The notes under the pieces are model-generated. The model was not told where the DNA came from. It did no database searches and worked only from the letters and a program-made list of their open reading frames with translations. From positions 32,404 through 96,403 of the forward strand of contig JAHBYY010000006.1 in NCBI GenBank assembly GCA_019635715.1: 64,000 nt of DNA, given 5' to 3'. The position numbers were made by a program, and so were the translations under genes. Below, one piece after another: positions 54,010 to 63,091 of the stretch (within the stretch, counting starts at the first letter, position 1; every line of letters begins with the position of its first letter). The stretch comes from Rhizobiaceae bacterium. GTDB lineage: Bacteria > Pseudomonadota > Alphaproteobacteria > Rhizobiales > Rhizobiaceae.

Positions 54010-55659
54010 CTATGTCACGATTTGGGGACTGGCATCGATGCGGGGAACCGCTTCGAGCAACTGGACCGTATAGGGGCTGGTCGGCGCGCTGAGCGTCGTC
54101 TCGGTGTCGCCGATCTCGCAGAAGGCGCCGTCGCTGAGCACGCCGATATGCCGCGCGAACCAGCGCACCACCGCCAGATCGTGCGAGATGAACAGATAGG
54201 TCAGCCCGCGCTCGCGCTGCAGCGTCTCGAGAAGCTGCAGCACGCTGGCCTGCACCGACACGTCCAGCGCCGACAGGATCTCGTCACAGACGATCAGCTC
54301 CGGCTCGGCGGCCAGCGCACGGGCGATCGCCACGCGCTGCCGTTCGCCGCCCGAAAGCTGGTGCGGCCGGCGGCCGGCATAGGAAGCCGGCAGCCGCACC
54401 GATTCCAGGAGCTCGATCACCCGCTTCTCGCGCCCCGCCGCGTCGAGCGTACCGAACATCCGCAGCGGCCGCGCCAGGATGCTGCGGACGGACTTGCGCG
54501 GGTTCAGCGAACTGTCGGGGTTCTGGAAGATGATCTGGATCTTCTGCCGGAGATGCATCGGCCGCTGCCGCGCCAGGGCCGGCAGCGGCTGCCCGTTGAA
54601 GCGGATCGTGCCGTCGCGCGGTGCCGTCAGCCCCGCCACGGCGCGCGCGATGCTCGACTTGCCGCTGCCGCTCTCGCCGATCAGCGCGAAAGTCTTGCCT
54701 CGGGAAACCGTGAAGCTGACGCCCTTGACGGTGTCCGATCCGCTTGACGGCCTGCCGAGCCCCAGGAAGCCCCCGCGCGCGTAGCTGATGCGCAGATCGT
54801 CGACCTCGAGCAGCGCATCCTGCGCCGGCGCCGCCAGAGGCTCCAGCCGGCCTTCCGGCGGCACGTCGATACGCGGCAGCGCGGCGATCAGGCTGCGCGT
54901 GTAGGCGTGCCGCGGCCGTTCGAACAGGCTACGCGTCGGGGCCGCTTCGACCAGTCGCCCCTTCTGCATGACGGCGACGCGTTCGCAGATCTGCGCCAGC
55001 GAGGCGAGGTCGTGGCTGACATAGAGCATGGACACGCCGGTCTCGCGCTTGAGGCCGGCGAGCAGGTCCAGGATGCGCTTCTGCGTCGTCACGTCGAGGC
55101 CGGTGGTCGGCTCGTCGAGAATCACCAGGTCGGGCTTGCAGGCCAGCGCCATGGCGATGGCGACGCGCTGCTGCTGCCCGCCGGACAGCTCGTGCGGATA
55201 GCGCCGCGCCGCCGCGGCAGGGTTCGGGATGCCGACGGATTCGAGAAGCTCGACGACACGTGCCGGCACGCCTTGCGGCGCCGGCACGGCATGGAAGCGC
55301 AGCATCTCGCCGATCTGCCGCCCGACCTTCATCGACGGCGTCAGGCTCGCCATCGGGTTCTGCGGCACGAAGCCGATCGAGCGGCCGCGCAGCGCCAGCA
55401 GGTCCTTCTCCGGCAGCGAGAAAATGTCGCGCCCTTGGAACAGCACGCGTCCGCCGCCGATGCGGCTCGCGCCGCGCTGCTCGCCCATCAGGCTGTAGGC
55501 GACGGTCGTCTTGCCGCTGCCCGATTCGCCCGCCAGCCCCAGCGCCTCGCCCGGGGCGATCTCGAACGAGACGCCGTCGACGGCGCGCGACCAGCCGTCG
55601 GCGCCGCGATAATCGACGCACAGGCCCTCGAGTTTCGCGACAGGCTGCGGTCCGCTCAC
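54010..55659 (-). CDS. Peptide-type ABC transporter ATPase, fused double domain (DppD-DppF)
   Basis: A 549-residue fusion of two nucleotide-binding domains, as in GsiA. First: GESGSGKTTVAYSL, ELSGGQQQRVAIAMAL, LVILDEPTTGLD. Second: GESGSGKSSIARAV, LSGGERQRVAIARALAAEPELIVCDEILSALD, where the second Walker B reads CDEILSALD. Both have oligopeptide-family C-terminal extensions (AYTRSLIAALP, PYTVQLLEAVP). The GTG start overlaps the permease stop by 4 bp. It powers the membrane complex of the two permeases below. Confidence 0.92.
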   Translation of the reverse strand: MSGPQPVAKLEGLCVDYRGADGWSRAVDGVSFEIAPGEALGLAGESGSGKTTVAYSLMGEQRGASRIGGGRVLFQGRDIFSLPEKDLLALRGRSIGFVPQNPMASLTPSMKVGRQIGEMLRFHAVPAPQGVPARVVELLESVGIPNPAAAARRYPHELSGGQQQRVAIAMALACKPDLVILDEPTTGLDVTTQKRILDLLAGLKRETGVSMLYVSHDLASLAQICERVAVMQKGRLVEAAPTRSLFERPRHAYTRSLIAALPRIDVPPEGRLEPLAAPAQDALLEVDDLRISYARGGFLGLGRPSSGSDTVKGVSFTVSRGKTFALIGESGSGKSSIARAVAGLTAPRDGTIRFNGQPLPALARQRPMHLRQKIQIIFQNPDSSLNPRKSVRSILARPLRMFGTLDAAGREKRVIELLESVRLPASYAGRRPHQLSGGERQRVAIARALAAEPELIVCDEILSALDVSVQASVLQLLETLQRERGLTYLFISHDLAVVRWFARHIGVLSDGAFCEIGDTETTLSAPTSPYTVQLLEAVPRIDASPQIVT

Positions 55660-56531
55660 TTGTCCCCCTTCGCAGGGGACACGCCCTGCTGGTCGATCAG
55701 CCGCGACAGGCTGTCGGCCAGAAGGTTGATGGCGATCACCAGCACGGCCATCGCCGCGGCGGGCGCCAGCACCGGCCACAGCGAGTTGGTGGCGTTGGCG
55801 CGGGCCTCGTTGATCATCAGGCCCCATTCCGGTGTCGGCGGCGGCGCGCCGAAGCCGAGAAAGCCGAGCGAACCGATGAAGATGATGGCGAAGGCCGAGC
55901 GGATCGCGAACTCGACCAGCATGACGCCCATGATGTTCGGCAGGATCTCCCGCAGGCAGATGCTCATCGTCGACTCGCCGCGCGCCAGCGCCGCCGCGAC
56001 ATAGTCGTTGGTGACGACGTTGAGGGTCGCGGCGCGCGCCACGCGGGCGACGCGCGGCGTGAACAGGAAGGCGACGGTGACCACGACCAGCCACAGGCTG
56101 TTGCCGACCGCGCTGATGATCAGCAGGGCCAGCACCAGCGTCGGGATGCTGATCAGGATGTCGACGATGCGCATGCCGATCTCGTCGACCCAGTTGCGCA
56201 GATAGCCGAGCACCACGCCGATCATTCCGCCCGCCAGCACGGCGAGAATGGTCGCGGCAAACGTCATGGTGAGCACCGAGCGTGTGCCGAAGACGACGCG
56301 GCTGAACACGTCGCGCCCCAGATTGTCGGTGCCGAACGGATGCTGCAGCGAGGCCCCCTCGAACGGGCTGCCGGTCAGGATCTTCGTCGCCCCGTAGGGA
56401 GCCCACCAGGGCCCGGTCACGGCGACGAACACATAGAGCAGGATGATGGCGGCCCCGACCCAGCCGCTCGCCGACAGGCCGATGCGGGCCCGCGTGCTGG
56501 ATGCAACCGGGTCGATTTCCGCGACGCTCAT
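55656..56531 (-). CDS. Peptide-type ABC transporter permease (DppC-like)
   Basis: A 291-residue inner-membrane permease with about six helices and the EAA loop ARGESTMSICLREILPNIM. The N-terminal WAPYGATKILTGSPFEGASLQHPFGTDNLGRDVFSRVVFG is typical for DppC (OppC-type) subunits. It follows the DppB-like gene by one base and overlaps the ATPase gene start, so the operon is tightly coupled. Confidence 0.92.
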   Translation of the reverse strand: MSVAEIDPVASSTRARIGLSASGWVGAAIILLYVFVAVTGPWWAPYGATKILTGSPFEGASLQHPFGTDNLGRDVFSRVVFGTRSVLTMTFAATILAVLAGGMIGVVLGYLRNWVDEIGMRIVDILISIPTLVLALLIISAVGNSLWLVVVTVAFLFTPRVARVARAATLNVVTNDYVAAALARGESTMSICLREILPNIMGVMLVEFAIRSAFAIIFIGSLGFLGFGAPPPTPEWGLMINEARANATNSLWPVLAPAAAMAVLVIAINLLADSLSRLIDQQGVSPAKGDK

Positions 56532-56532
56532 G

Positions 56533-57471
56533 TCAGCGCAGCTTCGGGTTGAGCAGGATGACGAGCAGGTCCGCGACCAGGTTGGTCACGATATAGGCGC
56601 CGGTCATCACGATGCTGATCGCGAGGATGACCGGAACGTCCTTATGGCTGATCGAATCGACCATCAGCCGACCTATGCCGGGAAACTCGAAGACCGCCTC
56701 GACGACGACCACGCCGCCGATCATCCAGGCGACGTTGAGCGCCGTGATGTTGATCGCCGGGCCGAGCGCGTTCGGCAGGGCATGGAACAGCAGCACGCGC
56801 CATTTCGGCAGGCCCTTCAGCCGTGCCATCAGCACATAGCTCGAATCCAGCACCTCGATCAGGCTTTCGCGCATCATGCGCACCGCATAGGCGGACATCG
56901 CGGCGACGATGGTGATGGTCGGCAGCGCCATCAGTTCGACGAGCTGTCCGAAGCTCTGCGCCGAGCCGATCAGCGCCAGCGGCGGCAGCCAGGCGAGCTT
57001 GATGGCGAAGATCGAGATCAGCAGGATGCCGATCACGAATTCGGGCAGGCACATGAAGATCAGCACGATCACCGAGATCGCATGGTCGGTGAAACGTCCG
57101 CGATAGATAGCGGTGAGGATGCCGAAGCCGATCGAGATCGGGATGTAGAGGATGAGCGCGAAGCCCGACAGCAGCGCCGTGTTGGCGATGCGCGAGGCGA
57201 TGTAGTCCAGCACGGGCCGGTCGGCGACCAGCGACGTGCCGAAATCGCCCGACAGCAGCGATGTCAGCCAGTGGAGATACCGCTCGCCGGCGGAAAGGTT
57301 GAGATGGAGCTTTTCGCGCAGCAGCGCCAGCGATTCGGGCGTCGCGTTGCGGCCGAGGATCCGCTCGGCCGCGTCGCCCGGCAGGAATTCGACGCACCAG
57401 AAGATGATGGCCGACACGGCAAGGAGGCTGATCAACGCCATCCCGAGCCGTGTCAGAACCATCTTCGACAT
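56533..57471 (-). CDS. Peptide-type ABC transporter permease (DppB-like)
   Basis: A 312-residue permease with the DppB N-terminus (VLTRLGMALISLLAVSAIIFWCVEFLPGDAAERILG), about six helices and the EAA segment ARLKGLPKWRVLLFHALPNAL. Start ATG 57471 was chosen since upstream sequence in frame is the end of the SBP gene in another frame. It lies 10 bp after the binding protein gene. Confidence 0.92.
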   Translation of the reverse strand: MSKMVLTRLGMALISLLAVSAIIFWCVEFLPGDAAERILGRNATPESLALLREKLHLNLSAGERYLHWLTSLLSGDFGTSLVADRPVLDYIASRIANTALLSGFALILYIPISIGFGILTAIYRGRFTDHAISVIVLIFMCLPEFVIGILLISIFAIKLAWLPPLALIGSAQSFGQLVELMALPTITIVAAMSAYAVRMMRESLIEVLDSSYVLMARLKGLPKWRVLLFHALPNALGPAINITALNVAWMIGGVVVVEAVFEFPGIGRLMVDSISHKDVPVILAISIVMTGAYIVTNLVADLLVILLNPKLR

Positions 57472-57481
57472 GATTGCGCGG

Positions 57482-59038
57482 TCAGCCGATCGAGACTTCG
57501 GAGAAGTCCTTGGTCGACTGCTGCGGATGCAGCTTCCAACCCGAGACGTTGGCCCGCACGGCGCCGAGCGCATCCGGGAACACCGAGATGATCGCGCCGC
57601 CATCGTCGCGCAGCAGTTGCTGCGCCTTCTGGTAGAGCTCGGTGCGCTTGGCGACGTCGGTCGTCGCGCGCGCCTCGGTGATGAAGGCGTCGAACTCGGG
57701 CCGCTTCCAGTGCGTCTCGTTCCAGTCGGACGTCGACAGATACGGCGCCGCGAGCGCGTCGTCGGCACCACGGCCGGACCAGGAGGAGCAGACGAACGGC
57801 TGCTTCAGCCACACCGCGCTCCAGTAGTCGCTCGACGGCGCCTTGGTCAGCTTGACGCGGATGCCCGCCTCGGAGGCCATGGCCTGGTAGAGCGTCGCCA
57901 TCTCGATGAAGCCGGGCGTCGTCTCCGAGGTGAACAGCTCGACGTCGATGCCGTCGGGATGGCCGGCCTCCGCCAGCAGCGCCTTCGCCTTTTCGACGTC
58001 GCGGGCCCGCGGCTCCGTCTTCAACGCATACTGCACCCATGGCGCCACCGGATTGTCGTCGCCGATATTGCCGAGGCCGCGCAGCACGAGCTGCAGCATC
58101 TGCTCGCGATCGACCACATATTTCATCGCCTGCCGGACGCGGACGTCGTCGAACGGCGGCGTGTCGGCCCAGCACGAAAGCGTCAGTACGAAGGGCGCGC
58201 GCGTCGTCACGACCTTGACGTCGGGGTTCTTCTGCAACTCCTCGACGCCGGCGCGGCCAAGATCCCAGCAGAGATCGATCTGGCCGGACTGGATGGCGGC
58301 GATACGGGCGGATTCCTCCGGAATCGCGCGGAGCTCGACGACGTCGACCTTCGGCAGGCCGGCGCGCCAGTAGCTCTCGTTCTTCACATAGGTGCTCACG
58401 TCGTCGCCGGGCACGAATTTCTGCACCTTGAACGGTCCGGTGCCGATGCCGGACGTGCGCAGTTCGGACTCGGGTTGGCCCTCGCGCAGGATGTAGGTGA
58501 AGCGGTTGGCGATCAGCGCCGGGAACTCGACGGTGGCGGCCTTGAGCTTGAACCTGACTGTCAGGTCGTCGACCGCGGTGATCGCCGCCGGATCGATGGC
58601 CGCCATCGACGACGCGCCCGGCGATGCGGTCTTCGGATCGAGCAGGCGCTTGAACGTGTAGACGACATGCTTGGCGCTGAACGGCTCGCCGTCGTGGAAC
58701 TTCACGCCCTCCTGCAGCTTGAAGGTCCACTCGTCGCCGGTCGCGTTGCTCTCCCAGGATGTCGCGAGCTGCGGCGCGGCCGAGAAGGTGTCGTCGAGCA
58801 CGACGAGGCGCTCGAACACCAGATTGATGCGCGCCGCATCCGGATCGGCGGTGCTCAGCGCCGGGTCGAGCGTGCCGGTCGCGCCGTCCGCTTCGCCGGC
58901 GGCGATGCGCAGCGTCTTCGGCTGGGCAAACGCCTTCGGCACATGCAGGGCCGTCGCCAGCGGTCCGGCCGCCAGCGCGGCACCCGTCGTGGCGAGCAGC
59001 GCCCGGCGCGAAATTCTCAATATGTCTTTCCCGTACAT
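57482..59038 (-). CDS. Peptide-type ABC transporter substrate-binding protein (SBP_bac_5)
   Basis: A 518-residue binding protein with a Tat-like signal (RISRRALLATTGAALAAG, ending KAFAQ near residue 39). The SBP family 5 pattern is clear: RIAAGEADGATGTLDPAL, LATSWESNATGDEWTFKLQEGVKFHDGEPFSAKHVVYTFKRLLDP and VRQAMKYVVDREQ. The twin-Arg motif suggests folded export. It binds oligopeptides or nickel-like and amine ligands in other species; the specific substrate here is unknown, and the neighbouring carboxypeptidase favours peptide-like compounds. The motif CACTATTTGGAATA lies 132 bases before its start. Confidence 0.93.
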   Translation of the reverse strand: MYGKDILRISRRALLATTGAALAAGPLATALHVPKAFAQPKTLRIAAGEADGATGTLDPALSTADPDAARINLVFERLVVLDDTFSAAPQLATSWESNATGDEWTFKLQEGVKFHDGEPFSAKHVVYTFKRLLDPKTASPGASSMAAIDPAAITAVDDLTVRFKLKAATVEFPALIANRFTYILREGQPESELRTSGIGTGPFKVQKFVPGDDVSTYVKNESYWRAGLPKVDVVELRAIPEESARIAAIQSGQIDLCWDLGRAGVEELQKNPDVKVVTTRAPFVLTLSCWADTPPFDDVRVRQAMKYVVDREQMLQLVLRGLGNIGDDNPVAPWVQYALKTEPRARDVEKAKALLAEAGHPDGIDVELFTSETTPGFIEMATLYQAMASEAGIRVKLTKAPSSDYWSAVWLKQPFVCSSWSGRGADDALAAPYLSTSDWNETHWKRPEFDAFITEARATTDVAKRTELYQKAQQLLRDDGGAIISVFPDALGAVRANVSGWKLHPQQSTKDFSEVSIG

Positions 59039-59496
59039 GCAACCCCCTGAGCTGACGGCATCATGCCATCTTCTGTCGTGATCCCACTTGGCTCGACCGA
59101 TGGCGCGATCACCTTCGCCAACGGTGCCGGCTGCGCCTACTCCCGAGATCGGAAGGCTAGCGCAAAATCTCACTATTTGGAATACTGTTTATTATGCTGA
59201 TACTGACGCGCAATCTCGACCTCTCCAGACCGCCTCGGTTTTCCGTGATGGATGCGACCGCCGGAGGGCCGCATCCTGCGAAAATCGCGCGTCTGCACCC
59301 CGGTTGTTAAGCCAATCGATCCTCATCGCAGCCGCGATCGGCAACGGAAACACTCCGTTTCGCCCCGCGCGTGGCAAAAGCCACCGCGCCGGCTCCACCT
59401 CGCTCGGCGGACGGCAAATGGACATCGCAGCGCGACCGTCCTAGAGCTTGGCGGCAGGCCGGCCGCCGGCCGCCCCGGCAGGTGGATTTCAGCCCG
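59039..59496. other. 458-bp gene-free promoter spacer
   Basis: This spacer separates the divergent binding protein and carboxypeptidase genes. It holds the CACTATTTGGAATA site at 59171-59184 with an AT-rich stretch (TGTTTATTATG) next to it, a likely promoter/operator area. Weak hairpins are seen, but no coding frame or RNA gene could be supported in the remainder. Confidence 0.5.
59171..59184. promoter_or_regulatory. Candidate IclR-type site before the ABC importer operon
   Basis: CACTATTTGGAATA. An almost identical copy (13 of 14) lies at 60658-60671 before an SDR gene. Here it is 133 bases before the binding protein gene, in the importer's promoter region. Confidence 0.55.
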
Positions 59497-60603
59497 ATGA
59501 CGGAGCAAGCAAGCTCGCCGACCCCGTTACTCCGTCCCGAAGCCTGCGCGAACGGTCGCATGGTCGCGCTCGCCGATGGCATCGACGTCGAGATCGAGCC
59601 GGATCCGGGCAGCGGCGCCTCCCAGTGGTTCCATTTCGCGGTCGAGGCTCCGGCGGGAACTCGCGTCCGTATCGTCAACGCGGACGCATCAACCTATCCG
59701 AGCGGCTGGCCGTCCAGTCTCGTCTGGTGGCGGTCCGCGGCGCGGAAGTGGCGCGCCCTGCGGCCGCGATTTGAAGACGCAATGGTACAGTGGAACCACC
59801 CGGAACCGGGCGGAGCGACATCCTATGCGCTGTTTCCGCCCTACCCGGCGCATCGCCTCGCGGCGCTGGCGCGGCGCGTCGCCGGCCGGCCGGGCGCAGC
59901 CGCCATTGCCGCCGATCCGGCACGCGGCGGCGCGCCGCGGCTGGTTCTCGGCGACGGCAGCCCGTCCGCCCGTCAGATATGGATCGTCTGCGGCCAGCAC
60001 GGCAACGAACATCCGGCGCTCTGGTTCGCCGAGGGTTTCGTCGAAGGCCTGCTCGCGCGGCCGGTGCTGCCGGACGGGGTGCGGTTCCACGTCGTCCCGC
60101 TCGCCAACCCGACCGGCTGGGCCGCCGGCCATTTGCGCGCCAATGCCGCCGGACAGGACCCGAACCGCCTCTGGGACCGGCCCGGGACCTGCCGTGAGGT
60201 CGGCACCCTGGTCGACGCGATGACCGGCGGAGGCATCGACCTGCTGCTCGACGTGCATACCGACTTCGAGATGGGCTGCGTCTATCTCGATGTGCTGGAT
60301 GCGTGGATGGCTACGCCCTCCCCTCTGGTCGCCGTCCGCGAGCGGTTCGAGCGCGGCCTTTCGACAGCGTCCACCGACCTTGCCTATGGCCGCCGCTACC
60401 CCTGGCAGACCGCGCCGCGCCCCGAGCTTCTCGCCGGCATGTGCGCTCCGGCGATCGAGCGACGCTTCGGCGTGGCCGCTCTGACGCTCGAACTGCCGAT
60501 CGGCCTCTACCGGAATGCCCGTGGCGATGAGGATGTCTGGTCGCCACAACGCTCGGAGGCCCTGGGAAGGGCCGCCGCCGCCGTGCTCATGGCCGACCGC
60601 TGA
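59497..60603 (+). CDS. M14-family zinc carboxypeptidase (cytosolic type)
   Basis: A 368-residue protein of the M14 metallopeptidases. The N-terminal about 130 residues form the beta domain of cytosolic carboxypeptidases (WFHFAVEAPAGTRVRIVNAD, then WNHPEPGGATSYALFPPYP). Zinc ligands are His and Glu in CGQHGNEHPALW and His in LLLDVHTDFEMG; catalytic Glu in LTLELPIG. No signal peptide is seen. It likely removes C-terminal residues from peptides or amino-acid adducts brought in by the adjacent importer. The start at 59497 follows AGGTGGA at rather long spacing. Confidence 0.88.
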   Translation: MTEQASSPTPLLRPEACANGRMVALADGIDVEIEPDPGSGASQWFHFAVEAPAGTRVRIVNADASTYPSGWPSSLVWWRSAARKWRALRPRFEDAMVQWNHPEPGGATSYALFPPYPAHRLAALARRVAGRPGAAAIAADPARGGAPRLVLGDGSPSARQIWIVCGQHGNEHPALWFAEGFVEGLLARPVLPDGVRFHVVPLANPTGWAAGHLRANAAGQDPNRLWDRPGTCREVGTLVDAMTGGGIDLLLDVHTDFEMGCVYLDVLDAWMATPSPLVAVRERFERGLSTASTDLAYGRRYPWQTAPRPELLAGMCAPAIERRFGVAALTLELPIGLYRNARGDEDVWSPQRSEALGRAAAAVLMADR

Positions 60604-60657
60604 CCGTCCGCGGCTCGCGCATCGCGGCCGATTGTGCCACCTACTGGAAGAGAGTTG

Positions 60658-60671
60658 CACTATTCGGAATA
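60658..60671. promoter_or_regulatory. Candidate IclR-type site before SDR gene
   Basis: CACTATTCGGAATA, with ATTC-G-GAAT at its centre as a short inverted repeat. It lies 81 bases before the SDR start at 60752 and shares 13 of 14 positions with the importer site at 59171-59184. Confidence 0.55.
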
Positions 60672-60751
60672 ATCTGGATTCTTCTGCACGACCGTCGTGG
60701 CACGCGCGGTGGCGCCGCGCAGCCTGTTTCGATCAGAGGGAACATAGTTCG

Positions 60752-61573
60752 ATGACCCGTTTCCAGGACAAGATCGCCATCGTCTCCGGCGGGGCCGACG
60801 GCATGGGCGCGGCCTGCGTGCGCCGGCTCGCCGCCGAAGGCGCCACCGTCTATGCGCTGGATGTCAAGTTCGACACGGCCTGCGAACTGGCGGACGAGCT
60901 GTCAGCCGCCGGCGCCCGCGTCACCGCGCTCCAGGCGGATGTCCTCGATGAGGCTCAGTTCCGATCCGCCCTGCGCGCCGCAGTCAGGGCGGAGAGCCGG
61001 GTCGACGTGCTGATCAACGTGGCGGGCGGCAGCGCCGCCGGCATGATCGCCGACATCGATCTCGGCGTCTGGGACCGGCTCTACGAACTGAACGTCCGCA
61101 GCACGCTCATCGCCTGCCAGGAAGCGATCCCGGCGATGCGGCTGCGGGGCAGCGGCAGCATCGTCAACATGGCGTCGATTTCCGGGCTGCGCGGCGATCC
61201 GGGCTGGGCCGCCTACAATTCGGCCAAGGCGGCCATCATCTCGCTGACCCAGTCGCTCGCCTGGGAAGAGGGACTGAACGGCATCCGCGTCAACGCCATC
61301 TGCCCCGGCCCGGTCGCCTCGCAGCGCATGCTGGCCACCCTTCCGCCGGAGGCCTTCGCCAAATATGACGAAGCCTGCGCGCTCGGCCGGATGGGGCGCG
61401 CGGAGGAGCTGGCGGAGGCGATCCTCTTCCTCGCCTCCGACCAGGCGTCGTTCGTCACCGGGGCATCGCTGGTCGCCGATGGCGGCCTCACCGCCAGCAC
61501 CGCCCAGCCGACCGATTTCGGCGAGGTCCGCCGCGCCGAACTCGCCCGGCGCCGCGGGCAGGCGGTCGGATAG
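60752..61573 (+). CDS. Short-chain dehydrogenase/reductase
   Basis: A 273-residue SDR. The cofactor loop is SGGADGMGAACVRRLA, with catalytic Ser in NMASISGLRG and Tyr-x-x-x-Lys in YNSAKAAIISL. The C-terminus has a 30-residue tail past ADGGLTAST. The start at 60752 has GAGGGAA upstream. It is followed at 5 bp by the GMC oxidoreductase; the two redox genes form an operon controlled by the site at 60658-60671. Confidence 0.9.
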   Translation: MTRFQDKIAIVSGGADGMGAACVRRLAAEGATVYALDVKFDTACELADELSAAGARVTALQADVLDEAQFRSALRAAVRAESRVDVLINVAGGSAAGMIADIDLGVWDRLYELNVRSTLIACQEAIPAMRLRGSGSIVNMASISGLRGDPGWAAYNSAKAAIISLTQSLAWEEGLNGIRVNAICPGPVASQRMLATLPPEAFAKYDEACALGRMGRAEELAEAILFLASDQASFVTGASLVADGGLTASTAQPTDFGEVRRAELARRRGQAVG

Positions 61574-61578
61574 GCCCT

Positions 61579-63078
61579 ATGGAGACCCTTGAGTTCGACT
61601 ATTGTGTCGTCGGCGGCGGCGGGGCCGGCGCCGTGCTGGCGCGCGCTTTGACCGAGCAGGTCGGCGGCACCGTCGCCCTGCTGGAAATCGGCCCGAGCGA
61701 CGCCGGACGCGACGAGGTGCTCGACTTCCGCCGCTATCGCGAGGTGCCGGCCGGCGAGCTCGGCCGGCGCATCCCGATCGTCCAGCCGCCGCGCGGCAAC
61801 GGCCGCTTCAGCTATCCGATCAGCCGCGTGCTGGGCGGCTCGACCTCGCAGAACACCTGCATCTGGTTTCGCCCGCCGGCGAGCGACTTCGCCGATTGGC
61901 AGGCCGCCGGCGCCAAAGGATGGGGACCGGAAGAGATCAGTCCGCATTTCGACGCGCTCGAGAAGCGGATCCATGTCGAGACCGAAGCGTCGGACCTCGA
62001 TTCGCACCGCATCCTGTTCGACGCCGCGCGCGACGCCGGTTTCAAGCGAATCGAGTTCTCCGCGCCCTTCGACGAAGGCATCGGACGATACCGGATGAGC
62101 AAGTCCGGCCACCTCAGGCAGTCGAGCTCCGTCGCCTTCCTGCGGCCCGACGACAGCCTTCCGAAGAACCTCGCCATCCTCACCGGCACCGCGGTCGAAC
62201 GCGTGCTCATCTCGCCGGACGGACGCGCCGGCGCGGTGGCGACCAACCGCGGCACGATCGGTGCGCGGCGCGAGATCATCCTGTGCGCCGGGGCGCTCGA
62301 AACACCCAAGCTGCTGATGCTGTCCGGCATCGGTCCGGCCGACGAATTGAGGCGCTTCGCGATTCCCGTCCGGCGGGACCTGCCGGGCGTCGGCCGCCAC
62401 CTCCTCGACCATCCGGCCGCCTGCGTGAACGTCGCGGCGCGCGGACCGCTGGCCCGCGACGACGTCTGGAACTATGCCGGCGTGCTGTTCGCCCGCGTCG
62501 AGCCGGACGCGGCCTGGCCGGACATCGAGATCCAGCTCGGTCCGGAACTGTTCGAGCAGCAGACCGGCCCGGCCGGCTACCCCGGCTCACCCTTCGGCTT
62601 CGCGGCCTATTTCACCGTCAACCGCGCCCGCAGCGAGGGACGTCTTGCCCTCGCCTCGCCCGACCATCGCGCCGACCTGGCCGTCGATCCAGCCTATTTC
62701 ACCGATCCGGACGGCTACGACATGCGCATCATGGTCGGCGGCGTGCGCCGGGCGCGCCGCCTGTTCGCGACGCCCGCCATGGCGGGCTGGGTCGGCGCCG
62801 AGCTGGCACCGGGATCCGACTGCGAGACGGACGAGCGCATCGAGGACTTCATCCGCGAGACAGCGACGACGGGCTATCATCCCGCCGGAACATGCCGCAT
62901 GGGATCCGTCGGCGACCCGACGTCTGTCGTCGACCCGGCGCTGAACATCATCGGCATCTCCGGGCTGCGGGTCGCCGACGCCTCGATCATGCCGACCATG
63001 GTCAGCGTCAACATCGCGCCGACCTGCATGATGATCGGCCATCGCGCCGCAAGTCTGATCGCGGCCGATAGCCGATAG
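61579..63078 (+). CDS. GMC-family FAD oxidoreductase
   Basis: A 499-residue glucose-methanol-choline oxidoreductase. The FAD-binding motif is CVVGGGGAGAVLARALTEQ, the second family signature includes GALETPKLLMLSGIGP, and the active-site His lies in HPAGTCRMG with a C-terminal SVNIAPTCMMIG (Asn). It oxidises alcohols with FAD. Its substrate is unknown, perhaps the alcohol produced or used by the SDR directly before it. Length is somewhat short of choline dehydrogenase (about 550). Confidence 0.9.
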   Translation: METLEFDYCVVGGGGAGAVLARALTEQVGGTVALLEIGPSDAGRDEVLDFRRYREVPAGELGRRIPIVQPPRGNGRFSYPISRVLGGSTSQNTCIWFRPPASDFADWQAAGAKGWGPEEISPHFDALEKRIHVETEASDLDSHRILFDAARDAGFKRIEFSAPFDEGIGRYRMSKSGHLRQSSSVAFLRPDDSLPKNLAILTGTAVERVLISPDGRAGAVATNRGTIGARREIILCAGALETPKLLMLSGIGPADELRRFAIPVRRDLPGVGRHLLDHPAACVNVAARGPLARDDVWNYAGVLFARVEPDAAWPDIEIQLGPELFEQQTGPAGYPGSPFGFAAYFTVNRARSEGRLALASPDHRADLAVDPAYFTDPDGYDMRIMVGGVRRARRLFATPAMAGWVGAELAPGSDCETDERIEDFIRETATTGYHPAGTCRMGSVGDPTSVVDPALNIIGISGLRVADASIMPTMVSVNIAPTCMMIGHRAASLIAADSR

Positions 63079-63091
63079 CCGGCGGCAGGAC

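Noticed and set aside
54010-56406. Long 798-codon fusion of permease and ATPase
   Set aside because: The upstream part is the out-of-frame shadow of the permease; the GTG at 55659 overlaps the permease stop by 4 bp and gives a normal ATPase start.
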